Notes under the pieces: model-generated | The model's input: only the letters and a program-made list of their open reading frames with translations | What the model was told of the DNA's origin: nothing | The model's database searches: none | Position numbers and translations under genes: made by a program | Assembly (NCBI GenBank): GCA_947589545.1 | Contig: CANQBA010000043.1 | Coordinates: 1 to 34,692, forward strand | Direction: 5' to 3' | Length of the DNA: 34,692 nt | From: an uncultured Oscillospiraceae bacterium | GTDB taxonomy: Bacteria; Bacillota; Clostridia; Oscillospirales; Oscillospiraceae | Shown here: positions 7,426 through 17,636 of the stretch, piece after piece | How positions within the stretch are numbered: the stretch's first letter is position 1 | Layout of the letters: each line of letters starts with the position of its first letter

Positions 7426-10400
7426 ATGGCACGTTATTCAGATTATATCCAAATGCAGGATTACCTGCCGGTATATGACATTACCGCAGATTCCAGCAAC
7501 AATCTCTGGGCATCCTTCATACCCACACACCAATTTTGCGACCTGCTTCAGCGTACGCTTACGGCAGTCTCCTCCGCCGACAAATCCAAGCGCAAAAGCA
7601 TTTGGGTTCAGGGCACCTTCGGAACCGGTAAATCCCACGCCAGTTCCGTCGTCCGGCATCTGCTCTGCGACAGTTTCGGTGACATTGAGTTCTATACCAA
7701 GAAGATCGAGGACGCCAGTCTGCGCAACCAGCTCGTCAACTACCGCAAGAACAAGCATTTCTTCTCTGTGGTCATCAAGGGTATCGAGAGCGCATACGAT
7801 CTGCGCCGCTTCTCCCTCTCTCTCCAGCGAGAAGTAAAGAACGCCCTGGTGGCAGCCGGTCATGGTAATATCGTGGTGAAGTCTGATTTTGAAAGTGCCA
7901 TTCAGTATGTCAAGGACCACGACAGTTACACCCAGGACGCCATCAATAAGCACGATGAACTGCATGACATCGCCCCTACTCCGGAGAGGGTAATCGCTCG
8001 TCTTGAAGCCAACGACATCCAGACCTATATGGAGCTGGAGGAAGCGCTCTACAACACCGTGGGCGTCACCCTCACATCGAAGAGCGTCAGCGAGTGGCTT
8101 GCCGAGGTTGAAAAGGCCATCGAGGACGAAGGAATTGCTGACGGTCTCATTATCTTCTGGGATGAGTTTACCTCCATCATGGAGGCCATCGGCAGTGATC
8201 GTATCAACGTCCTGCAGAACATCGCCGAGAAGGCACAGAGCTGCAATCTCTTCCTGTTCCTGATTTCTCACCGCGTAGAAGACCAGGTGGCCAGCGGTAG
8301 CAAGAAAGACGATGTTCGCACGATGAATGACCGCTTCGACACCATTCGCTATATGATGGACGAAGTTTCCACTTATCGTGTGATGCGCCATACGTTCGAA
8401 ATCAAGTCCGATAAGGTGGGTTATGACCAGCTTCGTTACAATCGTACCGTCCGTCTCAACGAACTCATCGATTATCTTTGCGAGGGCGGCGTTGAAGAAG
8501 AACGTTCAGGCATCTCTAACCTATTCCCAATGCATCCGTACAGCGCATTCCTGTGCTCCAAACTGTCTGATTACGTCGGCTCTGCGAACCGTTCTGTCGT
8601 CAACTTTATGAATGACGAGAAGAAAGGTTTCCGCAAATTCATTGCAGACGAGTATGTGTACGAACAGCGCTCACTACTTACAGCGGAATGGCTCTGGGAC
8701 TTCTTCTTCGAGAGTTTCCTCGCAAATCCCCAGTGTGGAGCGTTCACATCTAACTTCCAGAATCATATCCACCGGGTAGAGGAAGCCGGAGACGACTATG
8801 TGCGCGTATATAAAGGAATCCTCCTGCTCAATACCCTATCCACTCAGTTCGCAACTAAAAGCACTGATGTGATTGCTCGCATCTCTCCTAACGAGAAGAG
8901 CATTCGTGGACTATTCGCTGATGACCGCCTGGAGCCCAAGATGGATGACATCCTGCGCTTCTTGGACACCAACCAGATCATTGCCCGCGATGTCTTTGGC
9001 GAGTTTAAGATTTCTGTCAGCTCCCTCAATCCGGCAGAACTGCGAAAGGAAGAGGAAAAAGTTGCGGCTCAGTTCAAGTCGGCTCTTGATTTCCTCAACT
9101 ATAACTTTGCAGTTAAGGCGAATCTCACCAAATTGTTCGTGGTCGGAGACTACCTGATTCGCAAGTGCGAGCCACAGCTCTTCTCCTGCTCCGACCCGGA
9201 GCCGGTGCTGCGTAGCCGTCTGAACAAATACACCAATGAAAAGCCGAATACGCTCCATGTTGCCATTTACCTGGCTGTGACAGAGGAAGAACGCCGGGCT
9301 GTCGAGAATCGAGTAAAGGACTTCTCCTCCGAATTCCTGAACTCCATCCATATCATCCCGACGGAGGTGTTTACCAACGAATCACGATCGAAGTTTATCA
9401 GTCTGCTCGCGAGCCATAATGTCGCCAAGAGCCATTATCAGGAGTCCATTGAAAAGGAGAGTGACCTGGCTGCCAAACAGTTGGTGAATAAGTGGGGCAA
9501 TCGCCTTATCAATGGTTCTTTCACTCTTTATTTCAATGGAGAGCAGACCAGCGAGGGCATCATCGGAAACATATACTCGCTTATCAATAAGAAATTCAGC
9601 CACAGGGTATTCACCAAGGGTATGGAGTCGGTCAAGGCATACCGAGGTATAACTAACACATTCCTCGCTAACAAGAACTTCCCTGCCCTGGTACTCCAGA
9701 TGCTCCAGTCTCAGACCCGCGACAAACTTACCAAGTTCAGTGGCTCTGATATGCCGGCAAAATACATCTTCGAGGAAAACGACAATCACCTCATTGATGA
9801 AGAATGCCGTCTGACCCCTGCTGCCATTGCTAATGGCTCGTGGATTGCCCAGGTATGCAACGAGGTTGACGAGTGCATCGAGGCCGCCAAGAAAAAATAT
9901 GTGGACAAGTTCTCGCTCTCCGAGGTGTTTGCTCCACTGATGCGCCCTCCGTTCGGATTCTTCCCTAGCCGCGCCAACTGGGTAGCCTTCTCCTATGCAA
10001 TGCGCAAGCACAAGGCAGACCTATTTGTCACGACCATTTCACAGCCGATTTCGGACGAGAAGCTGGCCGATATGATTAAGGACCTCTTCGTAATGTGGAA
10101 CGACGGTCATTCTGAGTCCAACAACAAACTGATGCTCCGTTTCGGTTCCAAAGAGGAGAGCGAACTGACGCAGTTACTGTACGAGGTCTTCCAGCTGCAG
10201 TTTATCAAGGATATTCCGGAGGTAAAGAGCCTTAGCAACGTCCGCTGGGGTATCAACGAGTTCTGTATGCAGAAGTCCCGTTACCCGCTTTGGGTACTCA
10301 CCTACTGCGACAATATTAATGAAAAGCGAGCAGAAATCATCAAACTTCTTATCGAAGTGCTGGAGGCGGATCAAAATCCCGATATTGCCAAGATTAAGAA

Positions 10401-10899
10401 TCTCTACCGCCTTGTCAACAGCGAGAAGGTCGACATAGCCCAGTTAGTCTCGAGCCCGAAGAACTACGAAAACGGTTTTATGAACTTCATCAGCTCCATC
10501 AAGACCGTGAAAATTCAGCGAGACTGGTGGGACGAGCTGCTTGAAGAGATTTCGCACCTTCAGTCCGAGGTTGCTTTCCGCAAGGAATCCGATGTGCGTG
10601 AATGCGTGCTCAACTTCTACATTATGAAGCGGGATCAAATGAATCCGGCTCCTGCACCGCAGCAGTCTCCGTCATCTCCTTCAGGAACTTCGACACAGCC
10701 TGCCAACACGCCTACTTCGACGTTCTTTACGCCTTCTGCACCTGCTGCGCCAAAGCCTGTCAGCCCGGATGCAGTTAAGAAGGCCAAGACACTTGTCAAA
10801 GAAGCCAATATGCCCGGCGTTCTCTGGCAGAAAGTTGTCCTTGATATCATCGATAATAACCCGGAAGTGGCCGAATTCATTTCCAACTATCTATCGTAA
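7426..10899 (+). CDS. brxC: BrxC/PglY-type BREX ATPase
   Basis: This is a 1157-residue protein, close to the usual length of about 1200 for BrxC. The N-terminal P-loop is G63-TFGTGKS-70, with a Walker-B-like LIIFWDEFTS near residues 241-250, giving a STAND/AAA-like NTPase module. Long helical regions follow. A Pro/Ser/Thr-rich linker at about 1072-1115 leads to a small C-terminal helical domain of about 45 residues. BrxC is a core component of all BREX types, works with PglZ, and is required for phage exclusion. The gene begins 20 bases after brxP and ends 3 bases before pglZ, so it is translated within the same operon. The family call is strong from the P-loop, the size and the gene order brxP-brxC-pglZ-brxL. 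Confidence 0.88.
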   Translation: MARYSDYIQMQDYLPVYDITADSSNNLWASFIPTHQFCDLLQRTLTAVSSADKSKRKSIWVQGTFGTGKSHASSVVRHLLCDSFGDIEFYTKKIEDASLRNQLVNYRKNKHFFSVVIKGIESAYDLRRFSLSLQREVKNALVAAGHGNIVVKSDFESAIQYVKDHDSYTQDAINKHDELHDIAPTPERVIARLEANDIQTYMELEEALYNTVGVTLTSKSVSEWLAEVEKAIEDEGIADGLIIFWDEFTSIMEAIGSDRINVLQNIAEKAQSCNLFLFLISHRVEDQVASGSKKDDVRTMNDRFDTIRYMMDEVSTYRVMRHTFEIKSDKVGYDQLRYNRTVRLNELIDYLCEGGVEEERSGISNLFPMHPYSAFLCSKLSDYVGSANRSVVNFMNDEKKGFRKFIADEYVYEQRSLLTAEWLWDFFFESFLANPQCGAFTSNFQNHIHRVEEAGDDYVRVYKGILLLNTLSTQFATKSTDVIARISPNEKSIRGLFADDRLEPKMDDILRFLDTNQIIARDVFGEFKISVSSLNPAELRKEEEKVAAQFKSALDFLNYNFAVKANLTKLFVVGDYLIRKCEPQLFSCSDPEPVLRSRLNKYTNEKPNTLHVAIYLAVTEEERRAVENRVKDFSSEFLNSIHIIPTEVFTNESRSKFISLLASHNVAKSHYQESIEKESDLAAKQLVNKWGNRLINGSFTLYFNGEQTSEGIIGNIYSLINKKFSHRVFTKGMESVKAYRGITNTFLANKNFPALVLQMLQSQTRDKLTKFSGSDMPAKYIFEENDNHLIDEECRLTPAAIANGSWIAQVCNEVDECIEAAKKKYVDKFSLSEVFAPLMRPPFGFFPSRANWVAFSYAMRKHKADLFVTTISQPISDEKLADMIKDLFVMWNDGHSESNNKLMLRFGSKEESELTQLLYEVFQLQFIKDIPEVKSLSNVRWGINEFCMQKSRYPLWVLTYCDNINEKRAEIIKLLIEVLEADQNPDIAKIKNLYRLVNSEKVDIAQLVSSPKNYENGFMNFISSIKTVKIQRDWWDELLEEISHLQSEVAFRKESDVRECVLNFYIMKRDQMNPAPAPQQSPSSPSGTSTQPANTPTSTFFTPSAPAAPKPVSPDAVKKAKTLVKEANMPGVLWQKVVLDIIDNNPEVAEFISNYLS

Positions 10900-10902
10900 G
10901 CT

Positions 10903-13335
10903 ATGGATGCAACAGAGAAAATCATTCAGTTTGAGTCCTATGATGACCTACTGACGGAGATTAAGCGGGACATGGAGGATGGTGACCCCCTCCGTTGCCG
11001 CTACCCCGTCCGCTTCATCATGCTCAACAACTTCAACGTCTTCACGCGCTTTGCCCAGGACCTTGCGTTCCTTGGCGTTCAAGCGCTGAATCTGGAAGAG
11101 TTGTTACCCGCTGACTATCCCGATGGATGGCTTACAACAGACGACCTTAAGACGGCCTTCAAATCGTGCAAAGACCTCACGCTTGTTACCCCCTTCTCGG
11201 AGTTGGTCCGTTTCTACAGTGATTCGGACTTTAGAGGTTTCTTCAATGATATTATGCTCATTGAAGATATTGATCATCCTCATAAGCGTATTTATGTGCC
11301 CTTAATCGGCCTTCAAAACCGTTTCAGCAACTATTTGAATGGCTTTGCTCGCATCGAAGAAAGCGCTCCTGTATGGGCCTATCTGGAGGAAGAGCACAAG
11401 ACCGAAGTGTTCCTTACCCAAATCAAGAATGCAACCAACGCATTCGCCCAAAAGAGCAAAATCGTATGTCTGAACACTGTCTATGATTGGCTTCGCTTCT
11501 GGAAGAATCAAGCCCCTCAGACGCAGATCATCTGTTCTTCCAGTCCGATATATCGCCGAAATAAGTATTCCGTTCCTGACAACATTTTCACCTTCAAGTA
11601 TGTAGAGAATGCGCACGAATACATCGAGTCGTTCTTAGGAATCACTATCCCCTTCCCCTACGAGAAACAGGAGGAGAAATACTGGTCCCAGCTGTTGCAA
11701 GACATTCTCAAGACTGGCCTCGCAGCCTTCGGTTTCAATTCGTTCGTGTGCAGCCGTTTTAACTTTGTCCATCTGGAACCGAGAGACATCTTTATCCAGT
11801 GGGTGCAGACGGAAACGACGGAATATGACCGTTGGTTGATGAAGAATTATTTCCTCTCCTGCGACTCCGCAGAGAAGTACCCTTACCTCAAGGTTTGCTT
11901 CAATGAGGTTTCCGAGTATGGAATGCTTCGCGAGCTTCCCACGAAGGTTGCCGAACGTATTTTCTACTTCAGCGAGCCTTCGACACAGATGGGTTACGCT
12001 GCTGAGCGTGAACACCTCATTAAGAATTCCCTGAATGTCATCTGCGAATTTGTTGCTCCGGAGACAAGGGACTATATTAAGAATCGTATTGCTGAGATTG
12101 AGCAAAACAATACTCAGCTTGCGATTGCACTCTGCACGGGAGCCTTTGATTTCGAGAAGGTACTCATCACCGCTTGGTATGCCGACAAGGATCGCACGGG
12201 TCTTACATTGGAGAAGGCGGCCGAGAAATACCCTGCTCTGGGTATGTTTCTTGCCGATCCCAACACTACGGTCAAAGCCGAGGACAACTGGCACATCGAG
12301 TACTTGAAGGAGTACCGCAATGCTAAACTCGCTGATGAATACACAGAGGGTATCAAGGCCTTCATTAGCGAAAAGAACCACGACGGAGATTCCTTCTACG
12401 GATGGTATCACTCGTTTGAGGAATCACACAACCGCCTCGCTCAGCATCTGTCTTCCGATGAATACCGACCAGATAAGATCTATTGGATAGACGCCCTGGG
12501 GTACGAGTTCCTCCCCTACATCCTTTCATTGATTGAAGATAGTGGTGTTAACTACCGGGTTCTCCATTCGGAGGTTACACGCTGCACGATTCCTTCAGCG
12601 ACCGCTCAGAACCGCTTCGACGATGTCATCAAATTCGGCGAGTTAGATGCTCTGGCCCACGACAGCGTTGGCTATAAGAAGAATGCAACGCTGGTCAAGG
12701 AACTCCAGGTCCTTCAGTCGAAGATAATGGACATTATCACCAGCAATGCTTACGGTGAGCACACCATTGCCATTGTTTCTGACCACGGCTTGAGCTGCCT
12801 TTCTCGCAAGCTCGATTCTTTGAAATATGATGCGAAGGTGAAGCACGATGGACGCTACATCAAAGTCGCAACAGATGGTAAACTATACCATGATGCCGAT
12901 TATGTCGTTCACACCAACGAGAACGATGGAGAACGTTATAAAGTCGCCCTTAGCCACGCTTCATTGGGTCGCAAGCCGGTCCACGAGGTACACGGTGGTT
13001 GTACGCCCGAAGAGGTGCTGGTTCCGTATATCATTATCACGAACAAGAAACAGAATCTTGTCCGCTACAATTACACGCTGCTCACCAAGGAAATCGAAGT
13101 TTCCAACCCGACCATCACTGTCAATGTGATGCCGCAGCCATCGACAGTCAGGCTGCACATCAATGGTCAGGACTTCAAGATGATCCGTGCTGGCAGTAAA
13201 TGGAGTGCTCTTGTCAATGGCCTGGACGAGGGAGAATACAAGGCCGAATTCACCATACCTGGTGGAACATCATTCAATGCAACAATCAAGGTTATCGGCA
13301 CCGGTTTCGGTGGGAATGACTTCTTAGACTTTTAG
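10903..13335 (+). CDS. pglZ: PglZ, alkaline-phosphatase-superfamily BREX protein
   Basis: This is an 810-residue protein. The N-terminal 500 residues are mostly helical. The PglZ domain shows metal-binding landmarks of the alkaline phosphatase superfamily: Y-W-I-D530-A-L-G, then SEVTRCTIPSAT (threonine/serine nucleophile region), then V-S-D627-H628-G629. The family hallmark VHEVHGGCTPEEVLVPY follows near residues 692-706. The last 90 residues look like a beta-sandwich (Ig-like) tail. PglZ is the BREX signature protein; a phosphodiesterase or phosphatase activity on DNA or a partner is assumed from the fold. It lies 3 bases after brxC and 3 bases before brxL. All metal-ligand regions appear intact, so the protein should be functional. 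Confidence 0.92.
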   Translation: MDATEKIIQFESYDDLLTEIKRDMEDGDPLRCRYPVRFIMLNNFNVFTRFAQDLAFLGVQALNLEELLPADYPDGWLTTDDLKTAFKSCKDLTLVTPFSELVRFYSDSDFRGFFNDIMLIEDIDHPHKRIYVPLIGLQNRFSNYLNGFARIEESAPVWAYLEEEHKTEVFLTQIKNATNAFAQKSKIVCLNTVYDWLRFWKNQAPQTQIICSSSPIYRRNKYSVPDNIFTFKYVENAHEYIESFLGITIPFPYEKQEEKYWSQLLQDILKTGLAAFGFNSFVCSRFNFVHLEPRDIFIQWVQTETTEYDRWLMKNYFLSCDSAEKYPYLKVCFNEVSEYGMLRELPTKVAERIFYFSEPSTQMGYAAEREHLIKNSLNVICEFVAPETRDYIKNRIAEIEQNNTQLAIALCTGAFDFEKVLITAWYADKDRTGLTLEKAAEKYPALGMFLADPNTTVKAEDNWHIEYLKEYRNAKLADEYTEGIKAFISEKNHDGDSFYGWYHSFEESHNRLAQHLSSDEYRPDKIYWIDALGYEFLPYILSLIEDSGVNYRVLHSEVTRCTIPSATAQNRFDDVIKFGELDALAHDSVGYKKNATLVKELQVLQSKIMDIITSNAYGEHTIAIVSDHGLSCLSRKLDSLKYDAKVKHDGRYIKVATDGKLYHDADYVVHTNENDGERYKVALSHASLGRKPVHEVHGGCTPEEVLVPYIIITNKKQNLVRYNYTLLTKEIEVSNPTITVNVMPQPSTVRLHINGQDFKMIRAGSKWSALVNGLDEGEYKAEFTIPGGTSFNATIKVIGTGFGGNDFLDF

Positions 13336-13338
13336 CAC

Positions 13339-14772
13339 ATGAGCGAATTAGGACAAAAAATCAGAACAGTATTCGGCTCTGCGGCCATACTGAAGAACCC
13401 CCAGAATTACGACGTCTTCCTGGGTCGGAACCTCCCCTCCTTTGTGAAGGACTTCCTGATCTCGCAATACGCCAAGCCGGATGGAACGCTTCGCAAGCAG
13501 GACCTTGCCCGTTATCTGGACGAGCATATACCCAGCAACAACAACGCTGTAAAGGCGCGTCTGCGCAACGGAGAGACGCTTACGTTGCTGACCCGATTCA
13601 TCGTTACTACGAACCTTATCGCCAATAAGGTACAGTTCCAGATTCCCGACATGGGCATCAAGCAGAACGAGACGCTCATCCCGCCGTACCTTGTGGAGAA
13701 ATACCCTGCCGACCTGATTGATGGCGAGAAATGGGGCCTTCTGAAGGTGGTTTATATGCCGCCGGATGAAGATGGCCCCGGCCACGTAGAGCTCGTCGAT
13801 TTCAAGCCATTCAAGCCTCTCCAGAAGCTTGATTTGAACCTGTATCGCAAGTTCCGCACAGAGTTCTCGACCGAAGAATGGATTGACGTTATCATTTCGG
13901 CGATGGAGTATAATCCTGCATCCTTCGTCAGCATGACGCAGAAGCTTGAGTTTATTTCCCGTCTCCTCCCCTTCATCGAGCCCCGTCTCAATATGGTCGA
14001 GTTAGCTCCTAAGGGAACCGGTAAGTCATACGTCTTCGGCAATCTCAGCAAGTACTCCTGGCTGGTCAGTGGCGGTGCCGTCTCTCGCGCCAAACTCTTC
14101 TTCGACAAAGCACGGCGCACTCCTGGTATTATGCACGACCACGACCTGGTGTCCTTCGATGAGATTCAGAGTATCACTTTTACCGATCCGCTGGAAATGC
14201 GGGCCATCCTGAAGGGCTACCTCGAGTACGGGAAGGCCACCGTGGACAACTATGAGTTTATGTCCGAGTGCGGTCTTATGCTCCTGGGTAACATCGAGCT
14301 GACCTCCGAGGGTTTCCCTCGCAGTGACCGCTACTTTGATGAACTCCCTGGCGTCTTCCACGAATCTGCTCTCCTCGACCGTTTCCACGGCTTCATCGAG
14401 GGCTGGCTCCTCCCGCGTATGAACAACGATATGATTCTGCGCGACTGGACCATCAACGTGGAATTCTTCTCTGAGGTGATGCATAAACTCCGTGTTGCCC
14501 CGGAATACGCCGAGCTGGTAAACAATGCCATCCAGGTGCCCGCAAAGGCCGATACGCGCCATTTGAACGCTGTCAAGCGTATTGCTACCGCATACTGCAA
14601 ACTCCTTTTCCCGCATCTGACTAGCGCAGACCAAATCGACAAGGCAGAGTTCGATAGATTCTGCTTACAGCCTGCAATCCATCGTCGTGACCAGGTCCGT
14701 CAGCAGTGCGCAAACATCGATAACGAGAGTTCCTTCTCGAAGCCGATGCCCGACATTCGCGTAAAGTTATAG
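13339..14772 (+). CDS. brxL: BrxL-type AAA+ ATPase, short form lacking a Lon-like domain
   Basis: This is a 477-residue protein. An N-terminal DNA-binding-like region (1-200) precedes an AAA+ core: ELAPKG226-TGKS230 Walker A, VSFDEIQ Walker B at about 271-277, GGAVSRAKLFFD between them, and sensor/arginine-finger-like LLDRFHGFIEGW. This is the characteristic BrxL core. Longer BrxL proteins (about 680 residues in type 1) carry an additional C-terminal Lon-protease-like part. Here the protein ends soon after the AAA+ lid (about residue 470) with no Ser-Lys dyad region visible. A DNA-translocating or helicase-like ring role remains plausible. It starts 3 bases after pglZ; the next start is 4 bases after its stop. 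Confidence 0.85.
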   Translation: MSELGQKIRTVFGSAAILKNPQNYDVFLGRNLPSFVKDFLISQYAKPDGTLRKQDLARYLDEHIPSNNNAVKARLRNGETLTLLTRFIVTTNLIANKVQFQIPDMGIKQNETLIPPYLVEKYPADLIDGEKWGLLKVVYMPPDEDGPGHVELVDFKPFKPLQKLDLNLYRKFRTEFSTEEWIDVIISAMEYNPASFVSMTQKLEFISRLLPFIEPRLNMVELAPKGTGKSYVFGNLSKYSWLVSGGAVSRAKLFFDKARRTPGIMHDHDLVSFDEIQSITFTDPLEMRAILKGYLEYGKATVDNYEFMSECGLMLLGNIELTSEGFPRSDRYFDELPGVFHESALLDRFHGFIEGWLLPRMNNDMILRDWTINVEFFSEVMHKLRVAPEYAELVNNAIQVPAKADTRHLNAVKRIATAYCKLLFPHLTSADQIDKAEFDRFCLQPAIHRRDQVRQQCANIDNESSFSKPMPDIRVKL

Positions 14773-14776
14773 AGTT

Positions 14777-17626
14777 ATGGAAAGAGCAGAGGAATACAGT
14801 TTTCGTAACGACGTATACACGACCCTAATCAGGTTTTCGAATTACAAGGCCTCCGGTTTTCTCGCCGGAGAACGTAAGTCATGCCCGAGCGACAGTGTAT
14901 TCTTCTATATGCTCTTGACATCCAGTGACGAGCTACTGGGTAAGGCATACCGTAAAGGAAAGATGATTGCGCTCTATACGGAGCAGTTCCTGAATGCATA
15001 CAAGAAGGTTGTCAACGACGAACTCGCCTACTATGTATACCGGCACCAGGACGAGTTGTCTACTCTTACAGATCCACTCTTTAAGGATATGGGGTCTATT
15101 GGCACTCGCTTTACCAACGTCTTCAATAAGTATTGGCGGGATAAATGCTCACGCTCGGTGAGAATCCTCTATTACCGGACACTGATCACTGACCCCTCAG
15201 CTCCAAAATTCGACGGGATTGGATTGGAGCCATCTCGTTTGATGTACGAGAAGATACTATCCTTCAAGGCTTCTGTTGACGACTATCTTAAGCAATACAC
15301 AGAAGATAATGTTTCTGAGCCAGTGGTCGTCGAAGCAGAACCGGGAATAGCCACTCCGGAGCCCATTGCCGAACCGGTTATTACTACGGAGCCGGAGTCC
15401 ACAGTTGAAATACAGAATGAGGTAGAAGCGCCATCTAAACCCGATGGATTTGACACCACTCAGCCCGGTAATGTCCCCTTCTTGAACTATATCTACGACA
15501 ATATCGTAACGAAGGAGTATCCAGCCTCGGCCATCCTCCTCAGCGTTCTTCGTAGTAGAACGGAATACGCGGGCATCTTCTACGAGAAGGTACTGGATAT
15601 GGACCTGCCTAAGGCCCGGAAGGAACTGGGAATAGGCGAAGTATCCGCCAAGGAAGTGAAGAAATTGTGCGATATGATGCGCACCATCGTTCAGCATCCC
15701 GGCTCAAAGCATGTCTTTGAAGAAAGTGAGAAGGCGGCCCTCTTCGCTCCACGCATTGAGAAACTGATGGCCACGGAACATATCCGGACATACCATTCTT
15801 ACAAGAAGTTTATGGAGTCCTGCAATAACTCGGTCCTTGACTTCTACTTGAAGATCGTTGGTATGCCTCATACAGCCGTAAAATTCCCCGGGTTGAATCC
15901 TTCTAAGTCGCAGGCTCTTCTCAACGTATTCTTAAACGTCCTTCCGCAGATTGACGCCTTCCTCGCTGGAGCAAAAACTGCCCCGGCGGTGATGTACAAC
16001 AGTCAGCTCCACAAACTCAATCTGACTGATGTGCAGCGTGACGACATTGTAAACCGCACAGAGCGATGCGGCCACTTCCCGCTGTTCACAGCCATATATT
16101 ATTTGATGTCTCAGATGGACGAGCGGAAGCTGAAGATTGCAAGAAAGGGACTCAATACAGTTTACGGACAATCCGTCCAGGACCTCAACGAATTAGCCCA
16201 ATCGCTGGGGATCTCACGCGAAAGAGTTCGGCAACTGCGCGATGACTGCCTGGACGACCTTCTTTCTTATCCGAAGAAGATATTCCGCGCCGGTCTCCTG
16301 GATGAGTATATGTATGCCGTCCAGTCAGAATACGATTTCAAGCATATCCGCACCGAGGAGGGTGTCGAATTCAGCAACGAATACATCACCGTTTGCATTG
16401 CCATTTCCAATCCGGATTTACACCTAATTGGGGACTACAGGAAGTCGCTTCTTAAGACATCTGGAGCGGTACGCCGTCTATACCTTGTCCCTTCCAAGCT
16501 TCACAACATATTTGATTTCAATAAGTTTATCGTCTCGGTAGAAGACATGCTGAACGAAAAGCGGTTCTATCCATACCGTGACGATCTTGAGACCTTCGTC
16601 CGTGGCCAGATCAAGAAGTCTATCACGGAGGAAGATTTCTACGACATCATCAAAGAGTGTAGGCAGATCCTCCAGAAAGGCTATCCCGACAACATCATCA
16701 ACAGCCAGATATACTTCCCGGCTAACGCTCGAAAGACAATCCCCAATCTCATTGAAGACATCCTTCGAGAGTTCAATCGTCCGATGACCGCTGAAGAAAT
16801 CTGCGCACAGTTGAATGAGCGCTATCCCGACCTCGAGCAGATACCTTCCAAGATTGGCCCCAACGCACTTCGCAACAGCAATATCGTTGCCGTTAGCCGA
16901 AGCAGCACGTATGCCCTGGCGGAATGGAATTTCACCGAGAAACGTGGTGGCACCATCCGTGACATCGTGGAAGAATACCTCAATAGCCTGATTGAACCTA
17001 TCGCCACCCTCTCCGATATTTGCGAACACGTCGCAAAGTTCCGCGACAATGTTAAGGAGAGCAGCATCAAATCCAATCTCCTTGCAGAGTCATCCAACAA
17101 GTTCAGGCTATACTACAAGAACGGAGAGATGTACATCGGCTACTCCGATTACACCTTCGATGAATCATTTGAGGTACAGGAAAAACGTCAGGGTCGCCGC
17201 AGCTTCAAAGATAGCGTTGCCCTCCTGGAGAAGTTCATTCAGGAGAACCAACGCTTCCCCTACACTTCCGGAGTTACCCCGGAGGAAATACGCCTGAGCC
17301 GATTCCTGGCCGTCTGCAAGTCCAACATCCGTAAAGGCCTGCTCGAACCAGATGAACAAGCCGCTATCGAAAGAATCGAAACAGAATACGAGCAATACAA
17401 GGGCAAGAAAGAACGTGTTGCAAAGGAAGACGCTGTCCCGTGGATGGATCGCCTGGAGAGTTTCGCAACATACATCACCATCAATGAGGATCTCCCTCCG
17501 GACGCTTCCGAAGAATCCCTCTGGTACAAAGAGAACAAGGCCCTGTACGACAGTGGCCAGCTACCCACCGACAAGCGTATCGCCTTTACGACCCTTGTCA
17601 AAATAGTTGACCGAATGACGAAATAA
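14777..17626 (+). CDS. 949-aa multi-domain predicted DNA-binding protein in the BREX-Piwi operon
   Basis: I do not recognise the whole protein. Residues 1-170 are a unique helical region. A Pro/Glu/Val-rich linker follows at about 180-235 and a helical region at 235-450. Residues about 470-492 are a textbook sigma-70 region-4-type HTH (LNELAQSLGISRERVRQLR). At about 650-720 and 725-790 there are two winged-helix-like blocks (one with MTAEEICAQLN, the other TLSDICEHV). At about 800-945 there are two repeats resembling the helicase-associated (HA) DNA-binding domain. No catalytic motif is seen. It starts 4 bases after brxL and ends 10 bases before the Piwi gene, so it is co-translated with both. 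Because type 4 BREX lacks PglX, it could be the DNA-recognition component; that is inference. A dedicated transcription factor is the main alternative. Confidence 0.75.
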   Translation: MERAEEYSFRNDVYTTLIRFSNYKASGFLAGERKSCPSDSVFFYMLLTSSDELLGKAYRKGKMIALYTEQFLNAYKKVVNDELAYYVYRHQDELSTLTDPLFKDMGSIGTRFTNVFNKYWRDKCSRSVRILYYRTLITDPSAPKFDGIGLEPSRLMYEKILSFKASVDDYLKQYTEDNVSEPVVVEAEPGIATPEPIAEPVITTEPESTVEIQNEVEAPSKPDGFDTTQPGNVPFLNYIYDNIVTKEYPASAILLSVLRSRTEYAGIFYEKVLDMDLPKARKELGIGEVSAKEVKKLCDMMRTIVQHPGSKHVFEESEKAALFAPRIEKLMATEHIRTYHSYKKFMESCNNSVLDFYLKIVGMPHTAVKFPGLNPSKSQALLNVFLNVLPQIDAFLAGAKTAPAVMYNSQLHKLNLTDVQRDDIVNRTERCGHFPLFTAIYYLMSQMDERKLKIARKGLNTVYGQSVQDLNELAQSLGISRERVRQLRDDCLDDLLSYPKKIFRAGLLDEYMYAVQSEYDFKHIRTEEGVEFSNEYITVCIAISNPDLHLIGDYRKSLLKTSGAVRRLYLVPSKLHNIFDFNKFIVSVEDMLNEKRFYPYRDDLETFVRGQIKKSITEEDFYDIIKECRQILQKGYPDNIINSQIYFPANARKTIPNLIEDILREFNRPMTAEEICAQLNERYPDLEQIPSKIGPNALRNSNIVAVSRSSTYALAEWNFTEKRGGTIRDIVEEYLNSLIEPIATLSDICEHVAKFRDNVKESSIKSNLLAESSNKFRLYYKNGEMYIGYSDYTFDESFEVQEKRQGRRSFKDSVALLEKFIQENQRFPYTSGVTPEEIRLSRFLAVCKSNIRKGLLEPDEQAAIERIETEYEQYKGKKERVAKEDAVPWMDRLESFATYITINEDLPPDASEESLWYKENKALYDSGQLPTDKRIAFTTLVKIVDRMTK

Positions 17627-17636
17627 CCCCCAGTCG

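Noticed and set aside
7438-8391. Long minus-strand open frames (also 3899-4480, 9382-10011, 11635-12411, 14026-14634)
   Set aside because: Each lies opposite a well-supported plus-strand gene with clear motifs and arises from its codon bias.
4853-13335. Dnd/Ssp phosphorothioation or DISARM system
   Set aside because: The PP-loop protein is DndC-like in its core, but dndB/D/E and ssp partners are missing and PglZ, BrxC and BrxL place it in BREX.
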